From positions 1 to 64,000 of the forward strand of contig NZ_JAMXBJ010000048.1 in assembly GCF_023913755.1 (NCBI RefSeq): a stretch of 64,000 nucleotides of DNA. The letters run 5' to 3'. The position numbers were made by a program, and so were the translations under genes. The notes below the pieces were generated by a model. That model worked only from the letters and a program-made list of their open reading frames with translations. It did not search any database and was not told where the DNA came from. The stretch is from Pseudarthrobacter cellobiosi. GTDB lineage: Bacteria > Actinomycetota > Actinomycetes > Actinomycetales > Micrococcaceae. Position 1 is the stretch's first letter. Every line of letters starts with the position of its first letter. Positions 1-8,607 of this stretch are shown piece after piece.

Positions 1-329
1 ACCATGCCCACGATTCTCCCAGCCGCCCCTACCAGGACATGGTTATTCTGTCGGCGTTTTAAGAATTAGGGCCTGTCATTTCTGACCCACGCACCTAGTC
101 ATGTCCTTACGACAACGCCGGGACATGAATAGGTGAAGGCCAACCACGGCCACCAGACCAAGCCAGAAAGGACGCCCGAATGGCCCCAGATCCCAGCAGG
201 CGGAGGGCGCACGAGCCAGCGACCTGAACCCCGCCACCCACATAACCTCATAGGCCACCGCAGCGCCAGGCACCGCCCGCGGCCAGAGTCAGAGGGACCC
301 GAGGAGGGTCAATCTGCTCACATTAAAGC

Positions 330-349
330 AAAACCCCTCTGACGAGGGG
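330..349 (-). terminator. Relic terminator beside attachment site
   Basis: Read on the minus strand, cccctc-gtca-gagggg is followed by a T run. It is the same hairpin that lies behind the real tRNA-Leu at 37197-37216, so it was probably carried here with the tRNA 3' flank. Confidence 0.6.
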
Positions 350-355
350 GAATGC

Positions 356-377
356 GTGCCCGAGGTGGGACTCGAAC
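356..377. repeat. Attachment site copy 1 (tRNA-Leu 3' end)
   Basis: This 22-bp sequence is identical to 31303-31324 and to the T-arm and acceptor end of tRNA-Leu(CAA) at 37224-37245. No tRNA body follows it to the right. It marks the far end of island A. Direct repeats of a tRNA 3' end are the usual trace of tyrosine-recombinase integration. Confidence 0.85.
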
Positions 378-490
378 TGCATTCCAGCCCTTCCAAACAC
401 TGGGCTCCCGCGGAAACATGCGGAATCCGGCCCGATCCGCCCCGAGTACGAAGCAGTCCGAGGCGCGAAGTGTGGACATTGTCCACACTT
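378..490. repeat. Island A inner arm with 11+1+11 dyad
   Basis: Aligns without gaps to 31325-31437. It ends in a dyad at 468-490: two perfect 11-bp arms around a single T at 479. The dyad centre is 102 nt from the end of the attachment core, exactly as at 31426. A pyrimidine-rich run follows, so it could also act as a terminator on the plus strand. The arms differ from the other copy at three positions, each compensated on the opposite arm. Confidence 0.8.
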
Positions 491-608
491 TCTTTTTGCC
501 ACATTCCCACTCTTAAAAACAGGTGTCACGTGGGCTTCTCCGTGGTGACGAAAGATCAATTATCGGCTAATAGTTAGGCTAGGTCGTGGCCAAGTCTCCG
601 GCTAACGT

Positions 609-890
609 TTGAGGCACGAAAACGTAACGCTCAGCGAACCCAAGGACAAGCTGTACGCCCTCGTGGAGGAAGCAGACATGCCCCACGAGATTACTCAGGT
701 CACCCGGCACGGGCGCCCGTCAGCGGTGCCGATGTCCGCGGACGACCTCGAATCACTCCAGGAAACAATCCACTTGCTGTCCCGCCCGGCATCCGCGAAG
801 AACCGGAGCAGGCGGCGCCGGGACATCGCCGAAGGCAACACGACCAGCGGCGCTGAGCTGCGCCGTGAATTCGCGCTGCAGCCACGTTGA
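609..890 (+). CDS. Phd/YefM-type antitoxin
   Basis: A 93-residue protein. The first 60 or so residues fit the Phd/YefM antitoxin fold: a short N-terminal segment, a TRHGRPSAV strand that in this family enters the DNA-binding dimer, then a DDLESLQET helix. The remaining basic tail (SRRRRD) would bind the toxin. The start is TTG with a weak ribosome binding site, so it is uncertain. The stop overlaps the TTG start of the broken RelE gene that follows, the normal layout of a type II pair. The antitoxin remains open while its toxin is damaged. Confidence 0.7.
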   Translation: MRHENVTLSEPKDKLYALVEEADMPHEITQVTRHGRPSAVPMSADDLESLQETIHLLSRPASAKNRSRRRRDIAEGNTTSGAELRREFALQPR

Positions 891-1178
891 CCGGCACCGA
901 ATTACCCAACATCGATACGTGGAAGATTGAGGTCACGAGTCCGGCCTGAAAGGTTTCGGCCGGCTTCCCGAGAAGGCGGCAGCAGCGCTCGTTGAATTCG
1001 ACACCGGCCCGCTGGCCGACAATCCCCATCGGCCGAGCAAACCCCTCACGAACAAGCTGCTCGGTCTGCTGACGGCAGGGCGGGTCGACTATCGCGTGCT
1101 GTTCATCCTCGACGTGGAGACCACATCCTGTACGTCCACCACATTGAACACCGATCCGACATATACAAGCCGCGCTAG
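887..1178 (+). pseudogene. RelE/ParE toxin, two frameshifts
   Basis: Conceptual translation gives a RelE-family mRNA interferase. It begins TTG at 887 with W-K-I-E-V-T-S-P-A, then hits a stop near 947. Shifting by one base restores KGFGRLPEKAAAALVEF and, further on, GRVDYRVLFILD. A second shift near 1115 restores HILYVHHIEHRSDIYKPR and a TAG stop at 1176-1178. The paired antitoxin lies immediately upstream and overlaps. Two independent indels make this a dead gene unless the assembly is wrong at both sites. Confidence 0.75.
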
Positions 1179-1275
1179 CCGAACTCTCAAGGAAAGATGT
1201 GCCTTTGGCGCCTCTCCCCACCTCAGGCTGCGAAACGTCCGTGATCGGCCTTCAAAGCACGGGCGTATTCGGCAT

Positions 1276-2556
1276 TTATCGGGTGACAGCCATCGCTGCT
1301 GCATCTCGGAACACTTCTCCTAGGATGGTGGCGCCCTTGTGGATATCGTCTATTGAGGGCAGGCAGAAGGACATCCGCAGTTCGCTGTGGCCGGTGCCGT
1401 CCGTGTAGAACGCGGTGCCGGGAACGTACACGACGCCGCGTTCGATGCATTCGTAGACAAGGGCTTCAGCGTCGATCCCCTTAGGGAGCTTCACCCACAG
1501 GTAGAAGCCGCCAGTGGGCCGGTTCCAGGTGGTGCCCTCCGGCATGACCTGTCCCAGCGTTTCCACCAGCGCATTGAACTTCTCGCGATAAATCCCCCGG
1601 TATTCTGCCAGTTTGTCCGGCCAGGTCGGATCATCCAGATAGGCGCTGATGAGCTGCTGGGAGAACACCGAGGGGTTGAGCTGGGAGGTCTCGCTGGCGT
1701 TGAGCATGTGGTTATACAGCGCAGCCGGTGGCAGAACCCAGCCCACACGCAAACCCGGAGCGATCATCTTGGAGAAGGAGCCGAAGTACAGGGTGATGTC
1801 TTCAAATTCAGGTTGGATTGCCCGCATGGTTTGCCCGTCGAAACCAAGCATCCCGTAGGGATTGTCCTCGAAGATCAAAAGCCCATTGTTGCGGCACAGT
1901 TCTCCCACCTGCTGGCGGCGTTCCGCCGCGAGATTCACCCCTCCCGGATTCTGAAAGTTAGGGATCGTGTACAGTCCTTTGGCCGTCTTGCCCGCGGCCC
2001 GGACTTCACCAATGAGCCGTTCCAGCTCTTGGGGAATCAGCCCGTCGGCGTCCATGGGCACGTGTACGATTTCGGCTTCGTAGCTGGTGAAGACGGCCAT
2101 GCCGCCAGCGTACGAGGGTGCTTCGGCAAAGATTACGTCGCCGGGATTCAGTATCACGCGGGCGGAGATGTCTAACGCCTGCTGGCTTCCAGAGGTCACG
2201 ATGATCTGGTCCGGCCGGGCCGTAATGCCTTCGAGTTTCATGAGCTCGACGATGTGTGCGCGCAGTTCGGGAATGCCGTCGCTGGAGCCGTACTGGAATG
2301 AACGCTCCCCGCTCTCAAGCAGAATCCGCTGGGCATCAGAGGCAATGCGTTCGAACGGCAGCGCGCCGAGGTAGGGCGCTCCGTTGGCGAAGGAGATCAT
2401 TCCCGGGCGCTGGGCGGCCCTGAACACTTTGCGGACCTCTGACGGGCGCGTGGTGAGCGTGCGCTGCGCGAGGAGCTGTGGTGAGGCATGGACACCGGTT
2501 CCGGAGGTTGCCGCTGTGGGGGCAGCGCCTGCGGAAGATACCACTGATACGGACAT
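1276..2556 (-). CDS. PLP-dependent aminotransferase, fold type I
   Basis: About 426 residues. It matches the aminotransferase class I/II family closest to 2-aminoadipate/aromatic amino acid transaminases (LysN type). The PLP lysine sits in SFSKMIAPGLRVGW, and the pocket motif EDNPYGML and the C-terminal RMSFCLPS segment (substrate-carboxylate Arg) are present. An upstream in-frame ATG at 2574 has a GGAGG, but the predicted promoter would start transcription just in front of it, so ATG 2556, with AAAGGAA before it, is preferred. Expected role: conversion of an amino acid to its 2-oxo acid, cytoplasmic. The upstream promoter carries the LysR-type box shared with the catabolic genes up to 20.6 kb. 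The substrate cannot be read from sequence. Confidence 0.88.
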   Translation of the reverse strand: MSVSVVSSAGAAPTAATSGTGVHASPQLLAQRTLTTRPSEVRKVFRAAQRPGMISFANGAPYLGALPFERIASDAQRILLESGERSFQYGSSDGIPELRAHIVELMKLEGITARPDQIIVTSGSQQALDISARVILNPGDVIFAEAPSYAGGMAVFTSYEAEIVHVPMDADGLIPQELERLIGEVRAAGKTAKGLYTIPNFQNPGGVNLAAERRQQVGELCRNNGLLIFEDNPYGMLGFDGQTMRAIQPEFEDITLYFGSFSKMIAPGLRVGWVLPPAALYNHMLNASETSQLNPSVFSQQLISAYLDDPTWPDKLAEYRGIYREKFNALVETLGQVMPEGTTWNRPTGGFYLWVKLPKGIDAEALVYECIERGVVYVPGTAFYTDGTGHSELRMSFCLPSIDDIHKGATILGEVFRDAAAMAVTR

Positions 2557-2586
2557 GGGATTCCTTTCAGCCATGAGTATCCTCCC

Positions 2587-2653
2587 AGTGTCGCCGAGAC
2601 GGCAGAATACTGTCCAAGACCAAATTTGGACAGCTTTCATGCCCGGACGGCAT
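2587..2653 (-). promoter_or_regulatory. LysR-regulon promoter of the aminotransferase
   Basis: The box ATGCC-N5-GGCAT spans 2639-2653. Read on the minus strand, TGGACA (-35) starts 37 nt after the first base of the box, and GACACT (-10) follows after 18 nt. Box and spacing agree with five other promoters in this island. The box centre would lie near -65, the usual LysR recognition position. Confidence 0.7.
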
Positions 2654-3094
2654 GGGGTGGAGGAGGCACGTTTTGTTGTGGGTCTCCCGGAGCATCATCG
2701 ACTAGGGCGCCGTAGACGTTGGGTTTACGGCGCTCAGTGCCCGGAATCTTCCTGGCCGCGAGTTGGATTCCGATGTACCTGTCGGTCCCACAAGGGCGCT
2801 ACTGACGCCGGCTGCATTGACCGATACGATCCTGCGGATACGGAGATACGTGAAGTCGGAGCTCGGAAGGTTATTTTTGACGGTGTTACTCCTTCTCGTC
2901 TTTCCCAAGCAGGACCTGTACCGGACGAGTTAGCCCCATCCCGATCGTCACGGCAGGACCGCCACGGCACCGGCTCAATGCGCTGCCGGGCCAGAGTCCA
3001 GAGTGGAACGCTGTTCCTGCCTCGCGGCCGGGGCCCGCAGGCCACGAGACAAACGTGACGTCCAGCGCTAGTTTGAGTACGTCTCGCAGCCACC
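2654..3094. other. Intergenic, no gene seen
   Basis: About 440 bases between the aminotransferase promoter and the MHS transporter stop. Short open frames occur on both strands, but none has a recognisable protein, a ribosome binding site or a plausible composition. No repeat was seen. Confidence 0.5.
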
Positions 3095-4426
3095 CTATTC
3101 GTTGAGGTTTTTGGCCCGTGTTTCTGGAAGTTTCCATGCCACCAGCGTGGAGATTGCCAATAGAATCATGACGTAGATGGTGAATGCAACCGGACCGAAC
3201 GATGCATTGGCCCAGTTTTGGAGGTACGGGGCTGTTCCGCCGAAGACGGCGACGGCGACCGCGTAAGGCACTGCCACGCCCACTGTGCGGATCCGCGTGG
3301 GGAACAGTTCGGCGAACACCGCCGGCGATATGGACAGTGTCGCACCCATGAAGACCAGGATGACGGTAGCTGGCAGAAAGAGGGACCAGAAGCTCTGGCC
3401 CACGGTGTTTACCAGGAGCGGGAAGAGGATGATGGGCATGCCGGTGCCGATCATTAGGTTGAGTCGGCGGCCGAAACGGTCGGAGAACTTGCCCCAGAAC
3501 GGTAGGGAGATGATCAGCACGACGTTGCTCAGCACGCTGGCCATTAGTGCTGTTCCCTGGTCCATTTTGTGGATAATGACAGCCTGCTGCACGGCGCTGA
3601 CCGACCAGACGTAGTAGCAGACGGTCCCGCCGACGCCGAGGCCGATCACGCGGAGGGCGGAGCGCCAGTTCCTGCGGATTTCCGGCCACATCGGCTGGCG
3701 GGCTGTCGCCTTCGCGGCGGTGAACGCCTCGGTTTCCTTCATCTTTGAACGGGCTATCAGGGTGTACAGGCCCAACAAGGCGCCGACGATGAATGGGATC
3801 CGCCAGCCCCACGCCTGCATATCGCCTTTGCTGAGCAGGGTGTTCAGCAGCAGGCCGAACAGCAGTCCGATTACGACACCTGAGGTGCCGGAGACGTAGA
3901 TCAGTGAGGACCAGAGGCCGCGGCGGGACGCGGGCGCGGACTCTGCAACATAGGTCTGGGCGGACGGCATTTCACCGCCGTGGGCCAGTCCCTGTAGCAG
4001 TCGGGCTGTGAGCAGCACGACGGCGGCCCAGACACCGGCGGAGCTGTACGTTGGAACGAGCGCGATCATGAGGGAACCGAATGATGCCAGACCCACGGTG
4101 GAGATCATCGAGGCACGGCGGCCGAGTCGGTCTGCCATCCAGCCGAAGAGGAATCCGCCAACCGGGCGTGCGACGAATCCGACCGCAAACACAGCCATGG
4201 CTCCGAGCAAGGCAGCGAGCGGGTCCTTCGGATTGAAGACCTCGGTGGCGAAGTAGATGGCGAATGCCGAGTAGATCCCCCAGTCGTACCACTCCAAGGC
4301 GTTGCCCATGCCTGTGGCGAAAAGAGTTTGGCGTTGTGCCTTGCTTGCTTTGGGGGAGGTGGTTGCGGTGTCGGGGGTTCCTCCACTGCCCGCTCGGGGG
4401 GCTGTGGTGGGTGCTGTTTCGGTCAT
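3095..4426 (-). CDS. MFS transporter, metabolite:H+ symporter (MHS) family
   Basis: 443 residues with 12 predicted membrane segments. MHS features: NALEWYDWGIYSAF in helix 1, GFVARPVGGFLFGWMADRLGRR between helices 2 and 3, and RLLQGLAHGGEMPSAQTYV in helix 4. This family imports organic acids, osmolytes and aromatic acids with protons. The ATG at 4426 follows AAGGAAC; a longer upstream start is unlikely. It is the second gene after the M20 hydrolase, 42 nt apart, so the pair probably shares the promoter at 5754-5819. It likely imports the hydrolase substrate or a related acid. Confidence 0.88.
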   Translation of the reverse strand: MTETAPTTAPRAGSGGTPDTATTSPKASKAQRQTLFATGMGNALEWYDWGIYSAFAIYFATEVFNPKDPLAALLGAMAVFAVGFVARPVGGFLFGWMADRLGRRASMISTVGLASFGSLMIALVPTYSSAGVWAAVVLLTARLLQGLAHGGEMPSAQTYVAESAPASRRGLWSSLIYVSGTSGVVIGLLFGLLLNTLLSKGDMQAWGWRIPFIVGALLGLYTLIARSKMKETEAFTAAKATARQPMWPEIRRNWRSALRVIGLGVGGTVCYYVWSVSAVQQAVIIHKMDQGTALMASVLSNVVLIISLPFWGKFSDRFGRRLNLMIGTGMPIILFPLLVNTVGQSFWSLFLPATVILVFMGATLSISPAVFAELFPTRIRTVGVAVPYAVAVAVFGGTAPYLQNWANASFGPVAFTIYVMILLAISTLVAWKLPETRAKNLNE

Positions 4427-4468
4427 GTCGGACGTTCCTTGGTTTGGTAAAGCATGTGGAGGCATCGG

Positions 4469-5698
4469 TTAGACGCCGGCGAACTGGGCCAGCCGGGCCA
4501 CTGCCAGTTGGGTGTAGAGGGCGGTTCCGTCGACCAGGACGCTGTCATCGAATGCGGCACGGGGCGAGTGGTTGAAGGCTGCCTCGGGGCCGCCGCCAAT
4601 TGGGGTGGCGTCCAGACAGATGAAGCTGCCCGGCACCCGGGCGAGTACGTCGGCAAAGTCTTCGGACCCGCCCAGCGGTGCGGCAAGGCGGTGGTGTCGC
4701 CCGGCGCCGAAGAGTTCGGTGATTTGTTCAGTGGCGAAGGCTGTGTGTTCTTCGTCCGTCACGGTGACCCGCCCGCCGACGTGGTAGTTGATGTCGACCT
4801 CAAGACCATGTGCGGAGGCGATGCCTTTTAGCAGCCGCGGAATGGCTGACTGCATCTTGGTCCTGGCGCCGTCGGAGTACATTCGGAGGCTCGCCCCGAA
4901 TTCGGCTGTATCGGGGATGACGTTGATGGCCTCGCCGGCTTTGACCATGCCGACTGATACGACCACCGGGTCGTGGGCGTTGAACTGGCGTGTGACCATG
5001 TGCTGGAGGCCGAGGATCATTTCTGCCATGACCGGGACCGGGTCCTGGGCTTGGTGTGGTGCTGAGCCGTGACCTCCGCGGCCGATGACCTTAACAAATA
5101 GGGCGTCCGCGGCGGACATCATGATGCCGGGTTTGGTTTCGAAGCGGCCGGTGTTGCCGCCGGCGCTGAAGACGTGCAGGCCGTAGGCGGCGTCGGCCTG
5201 TCGGCCGGACAGCTCCAGGATGCCTTCCTCAATCATCATCGGGGCGCCGGCGAGCTGTTCCTCGGCGGGTTGGAACATGAAAACGACGTCGCCGGCCAGC
5301 TGATGGCGCCGTTCCGAGAGCAGGCGCGCCGCGCCGGCGAGCATCGAGGTGTGCAGGTCATGGCCGCAGGCATGCATGCGGTTGGCAACTGTCGAGCTGT
5401 ACTCGACGCCGGTTTCCTCCTGGAGCGGCAAGGCGTCCATATCCGCGCGCAGCAGGACAGTGGGCCGGGTACCGTTTATCGGATTTGTCGGTGCAGTGCC
5501 GCGGAGGACGGCGCCCACGGACGTGAGGCCTTTGCCGAGCGTGATCTCCAGCGGCAGGTCCGCCAGTGCCGTGAGGACTTTCTCCTGAGTGCGGGGCAGG
5601 TCCAGTCCGAGTTCGGGGTGGCGGTGGAGATCGTGGCGCAGTTGAACGATGTCGCCGTGCAGCTCATGGGCGTCTTCAAGAATTTTGGTGACGGACAC
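4469..5698 (-). CDS. M20 family metallo-amidohydrolase
   Basis: 409 residues, the usual size for hippurate hydrolase, IAA-amino acid hydrolase or N-acyl amino acid amidohydrolase. Zinc-site motifs: RHDLHRHPELG near the N-terminus, RADMDALPLQE, HACGHDLHTSML, QPAEE, YGLHVF and GGSEDF. The GTG at 5698 is chosen because AAGGGAA lies 9 nt ahead and the protein then begins as family members do. Predicted to hydrolyse an N-acyl amino acid to the free amino acid and acid in the cytoplasm. It is the first gene of an operon with the MHS transporter. The exact acyl group is unknown. Confidence 0.88.
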   Translation of the reverse strand: MSVTKILEDAHELHGDIVQLRHDLHRHPELGLDLPRTQEKVLTALADLPLEITLGKGLTSVGAVLRGTAPTNPINGTRPTVLLRADMDALPLQEETGVEYSSTVANRMHACGHDLHTSMLAGAARLLSERRHQLAGDVVFMFQPAEEQLAGAPMMIEEGILELSGRQADAAYGLHVFSAGGNTGRFETKPGIMMSAADALFVKVIGRGGHGSAPHQAQDPVPVMAEMILGLQHMVTRQFNAHDPVVVSVGMVKAGEAINVIPDTAEFGASLRMYSDGARTKMQSAIPRLLKGIASAHGLEVDINYHVGGRVTVTDEEHTAFATEQITELFGAGRHHRLAAPLGGSEDFADVLARVPGSFICLDATPIGGGPEAAFNHSPRAAFDDSVLVDGTALYTQLAVARLAQFAGV

Positions 5699-5753
5699 GC
5701 GGTGTTCCCTTCGAATGAACCGGTGATCCACATTAAGTGGAAGGCTTCCTTCG

Positions 5754-5819
5754 AGTATGTGAGCTCCAAGACTTGCCGTCCATGACCTATATCGCAGCAG
5801 AACCATACCGTCCCGGCAT
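5754..5819 (-). promoter_or_regulatory. LysR-regulon promoter of the M20 operon
   Basis: On the minus strand the box reads ATGCC-GGGAC-GGTAT (5819-5805). TGGACG starts exactly 37 nt from the box start, then 17 nt, then CATACT at 5759-5754. One mismatch from the box consensus. Confidence 0.7.
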
Positions 5820-5995
5820 GGAGAGCGGAATCTCCGGCGAATTCACGTACGGCCCCGGGCACGCGCGGGATGGTCGGTGCCCCCGAGCGCCACCGGGAAC
5901 GGGTGGCGCCTAATGGCCCATTCAAACCAAGTGTGGACGATGACTGGTCTGCTCAGGGTAAGTAGAACCACCGTAGGCATTGACGGGCAAGACCG

Positions 5996-6059
5996 AGCGC
6001 TCACCGTTCTCGTCGGTGAGCGCTACCGTTGGGGGCCGTTCCAGCATGGCCCCCAACGG
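5996..6059. terminator. Two back-to-back hairpins
   Basis: First hairpin: 11-bp arms at 5996-6006 and 6014-6024. Second: 12-bp perfect arms at 6026-6037 and 6048-6059 around a 10-nt loop. They lie 33 nt past the stop of the ABC ATPase gene and upstream of the M20 promoter, so they most likely end the ABC operon. No clear T tract follows either one. Confidence 0.55.
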
Positions 6060-6091
6060 CGATATCGTCTCTGACCTTGGGTGGAGTCCTT

Positions 6092-6919
6092 CTAGTCGAG
6101 GGTGAAGGTGGGTGAGCCGGGGACGGAGGCTAGGAGTTTGCGGGTGTAGTCATGTTGGGGGTTGCGGTAGACAGAGTCGACGGGGCCTTCTTCGACGATG
6201 CGGCCCTGGTACATGACCACAACCTGGTCGCAGACCTGCTGGACGACGGCGAGGTTGTGCGAGATGAACAGCATGGCCGAGTCCACGGTCCCGCGCATGC
6301 TTTGGAGCAGTTTGATGATCTCCGCCTGGACAGAGACGTCCAGGGCTGAGGTGATTTCGTCTGCGATGACAAGTTTGGGTTCAAGCATCAAGGCCCGGGC
6401 GATAGCGATGCGCTGCCGTTGGCCGCCGGAGAACTCATGGGGGTATTTCTCGGCAGCGGACGGATCGAGTTTGACCCGTGCCAGCGCGGCTGCGATGACC
6501 TCCCGGTGTTCTGTGGGATTGGCGCCGACAGGGTCCAGGGCTTCGGCGAGGGTTTGTCCGGTGGTGCGGCGCGGGCTGAGTGAGGAGTAGGGGTCCTGCG
6601 GGATGTATTGGACTTCGCGGCGCATCTGCTGGCGGCGTTTGCCGTGCATTTTTGTGAAGTCTTCAGCCCCGATCCGCACTTCGCCGCTGGCGGGTGTATT
6701 AATTCCGACCAGGGTCTTGCCAAGGGTGGATTTGCCGGACCCGGACTCGCCGACGAGTCCGACCACGGTCCCGGCTGGGACACTCATGGTGACGTCCTTG
6801 AGTATGTGGGCGGCGCCGAAGCTGACGTTGAGGTTGATCACGGACGCGGCCGCGGGGACGTCCGTGCCGTTGCCGGGGGTGCCGGCGCTGTGGATGAGGG
6901 CCTGGGGGTGCGCGTTCAT
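6092..6919 (-). CDS. Oligopeptide ABC transporter ATPase (DppF/OppF type)
   Basis: 275 residues. One ABC domain with Walker A GESGSGKST, Q-loop QYIPQDPYSS, signature FSGGQRQRIAIARAL, Walker B LVIADEITSALDV and a switch His in FISHNLAVV. The family tail (PQHDYTRKLLASVPG) is present. It energises import by the permeases encoded upstream. Its start overlaps the stop of the fused permease-ATPase gene by 4 nt, so translation is coupled. Last gene of a four-gene operon. Confidence 0.93.
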   Translation of the reverse strand: MNAHPQALIHSAGTPGNGTDVPAAASVINLNVSFGAAHILKDVTMSVPAGTVVGLVGESGSGKSTLGKTLVGINTPASGEVRIGAEDFTKMHGKRRQQMRREVQYIPQDPYSSLSPRRTTGQTLAEALDPVGANPTEHREVIAAALARVKLDPSAAEKYPHEFSGGQRQRIAIARALMLEPKLVIADEITSALDVSVQAEIIKLLQSMRGTVDSAMLFISHNLAVVQQVCDQVVVMYQGRIVEEGPVDSVYRNPQHDYTRKLLASVPGSPTFTLD

Positions 6920-8607
6920 GGGGTGCCAACTCCTGCGGTGTAGGCTACGGGACCGAGATCCAGGGTGGGAATCGCGGCCAGCAGCGCCTTGGTATATGGG
7001 TGGTGGACGTCGCGGGCTGCCAGCTGCGCGGAAGTGAGCCGCTCGACGATTTCCCCGGATTTCATCACCAGAATGGTGTCGCAGACGGCCTGGACCACGG
7101 CGAGGTCATGGGAGATGAACAACATCGCGGTGCCCTGTTCGCGGTGGATCCGCCGGAACTGACGCAGAACCTCGGCCTGGACCGTGACGTCCAGTGCCGT
7201 GGTTGGCTCGTCGGCGACGATCAGTTTGGGCGAGGTCACGATGGAGGCGGCGATCATGGCCCGCTGGCGCATGCCGCCGGAAAGCTCGTGCGGATGCTGA
7301 CGGAGGCGATTCGCCGGTTCGGTGATGTTCACGCTGGCCAAGGCCTCGGTAATCACCTTCCGGGCCTTGGCCCCGCCCATGCCCAGGTGGGTGCGCAGGA
7401 CCTCGGTCAGTTGAGAGCCCATCCGCAGGGACGGGTTGAATGTGGTGCCCGGGTCCTGGTAGATGATGCTGATTTCCTTGGCCAGGCGTGAGGGGTTGGG
7501 CGCGGCGAGCATGTTCATGTTGTCCACCCGCAAGAGGTCCGCTTCCACGACGAGGTCCTCGGAGGGCAGGCCCGCGATGGCCATGGCCGTGAGGGATTTG
7601 CCCGATCCTGATTCGCCGACCAGGGCCACTACCTCGCCCGGGTTGATCGAGAACGATAGGCCTTTGACGAGCTGGTTCTGGCCGGGGATGCTGATGCGCA
7701 GGTTCTCAACCCGCACAAGGGCGGTGTCGGTGTCCGGGACGGTGACGGTGCGGTTGCGCGCCAGGACGCGGCGGAAGAAGGTGCGCTTGGCCCTCGGGTC
7801 GGCGTGGGCTGCCAGGGCGTCTCCGATCAGCATGACCGAGAGCCCGGTCAGGGCGATCATGACGGAGGGACCGACGGCCTCGACCGGTTGGGTATAGAGC
7901 GCGCCGAGGCTGTCGTTGAGGAGCCGGCCGAAGTCGTACTCCGGGGACTGGACGCCCAGGCCGATGAAGGACAGCGCGGAGATCTCCACCAGGGACAGGG
8001 CGAAGACGGTGGCTGAGAGGATCAGCAGCGGCTCTGCCATGTTAGGCAGCATGTGCCGGGCCGCGATCCGGACCGGGCTGACGCCGAGCAGGCGGGCGGT
8101 CACGACATAGTCGCTGTTGGACACCGAGGAGGCCAGGTTGGCGGTGATCCGGGCGAATCCGGGGATCCCGGCGATACCGATCGCGATGACAGCCGAGGAC
8201 ACTCCTGGTTCCAGCACGGCGGCGATCACGAGGGCGAAGATCAGGGACGGGTATGCGACGGCGGTTTCCAGGACGCGCAATGCGATTTCGCGGACGCGGC
8301 GGCCCGAGAGCCAGATGGCCAGGCCGATGACCACCCCGGAGATGACCGATATGGCGGCGGCGCCGGTGGTCATGAGCAGGGTCAGCCGAGTAGCGACCAG
8401 GGCGCGGGCCAGGAGGTCCCGGCCGAAGTCATCGGTACCCAGCCAATGCTCAGCGCTCGGCCCGAGGGCGGCGTTGGGGGTCAGCTGTTCGGCCGCCTGG
8501 CGCATGGTCAGCGGGGCGATGATGGCAATCAGGACCAGGGCCGTGAGCAGACCGGCGCCGGTGATCATGGCCGGAGTCCAGAACTCCTTACTCCTAAACC
8601 TAGACAT
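6916..8607 (-). CDS. Fused DppC-type permease and DppD-type ATPase
   Basis: 563 residues in one frame. Residues 1-280: DppC permease with five or six membrane segments and the EAA-loop region near AARHMLPNMAEPLLIL. From about residue 295: a full ABC ATPase with Walker A GESGSGKS, signature LSGGMRQRAMIAASIV, Walker B LIVADEPTTALDV and FISHDLAVV. Most peptide/nickel transporters encode these as two genes; the fusion is known in Actinobacteria. The ATG at 8607 overlaps the dppB stop by 8 nt. The protein forms half of the membrane pore and one of the two ATPase subunits. Confidence 0.9.
   Translation of the reverse strand: MSRFRSKEFWTPAMITGAGLLTALVLIAIIAPLTMRQAAEQLTPNAALGPSAEHWLGTDDFGRDLLARALVATRLTLLMTTGAAAISVISGVVIGLAIWLSGRRVREIALRVLETAVAYPSLIFALVIAAVLEPGVSSAVIAIGIAGIPGFARITANLASSVSNSDYVVTARLLGVSPVRIAARHMLPNMAEPLLILSATVFALSLVEISALSFIGLGVQSPEYDFGRLLNDSLGALYTQPVEAVGPSVMIALTGLSVMLIGDALAAHADPRAKRTFFRRVLARNRTVTVPDTDTALVRVENLRISIPGQNQLVKGLSFSINPGEVVALVGESGSGKSLTAMAIAGLPSEDLVVEADLLRVDNMNMLAAPNPSRLAKEISIIYQDPGTTFNPSLRMGSQLTEVLRTHLGMGGAKARKVITEALASVNITEPANRLRQHPHELSGGMRQRAMIAASIVTSPKLIVADEPTTALDVTVQAEVLRQFRRIHREQGTAMLFISHDLAVVQAVCDTILVMKSGEIVERLTSAQLAARDVHHPYTKALLAAIPTLDLGPVAYTAGVGTP

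Larger units (their letters stand above)
97..377. repeat. 281-bp direct repeat, left copy
   Basis: This stretch matches 36967-37245 nearly base for base over its whole length. It includes a short dyad (catgtcc / ggacatg), a tRNA-type terminator and the 22-bp attachment core at its right end. In the other copy the sequence lies directly beside tRNA-Leu. Because that copy should be the arm of the newest inserted element, a second copy here suggests the arm of another related element that extends left of the window. Seen: the repeat. Inferred: its origin. Confidence 0.85.

Noticed and set aside
5877..6074. Open frame across the two hairpins
   Set aside because: Built of inverted-repeat sequence with no ribosome binding site or recognisable protein.
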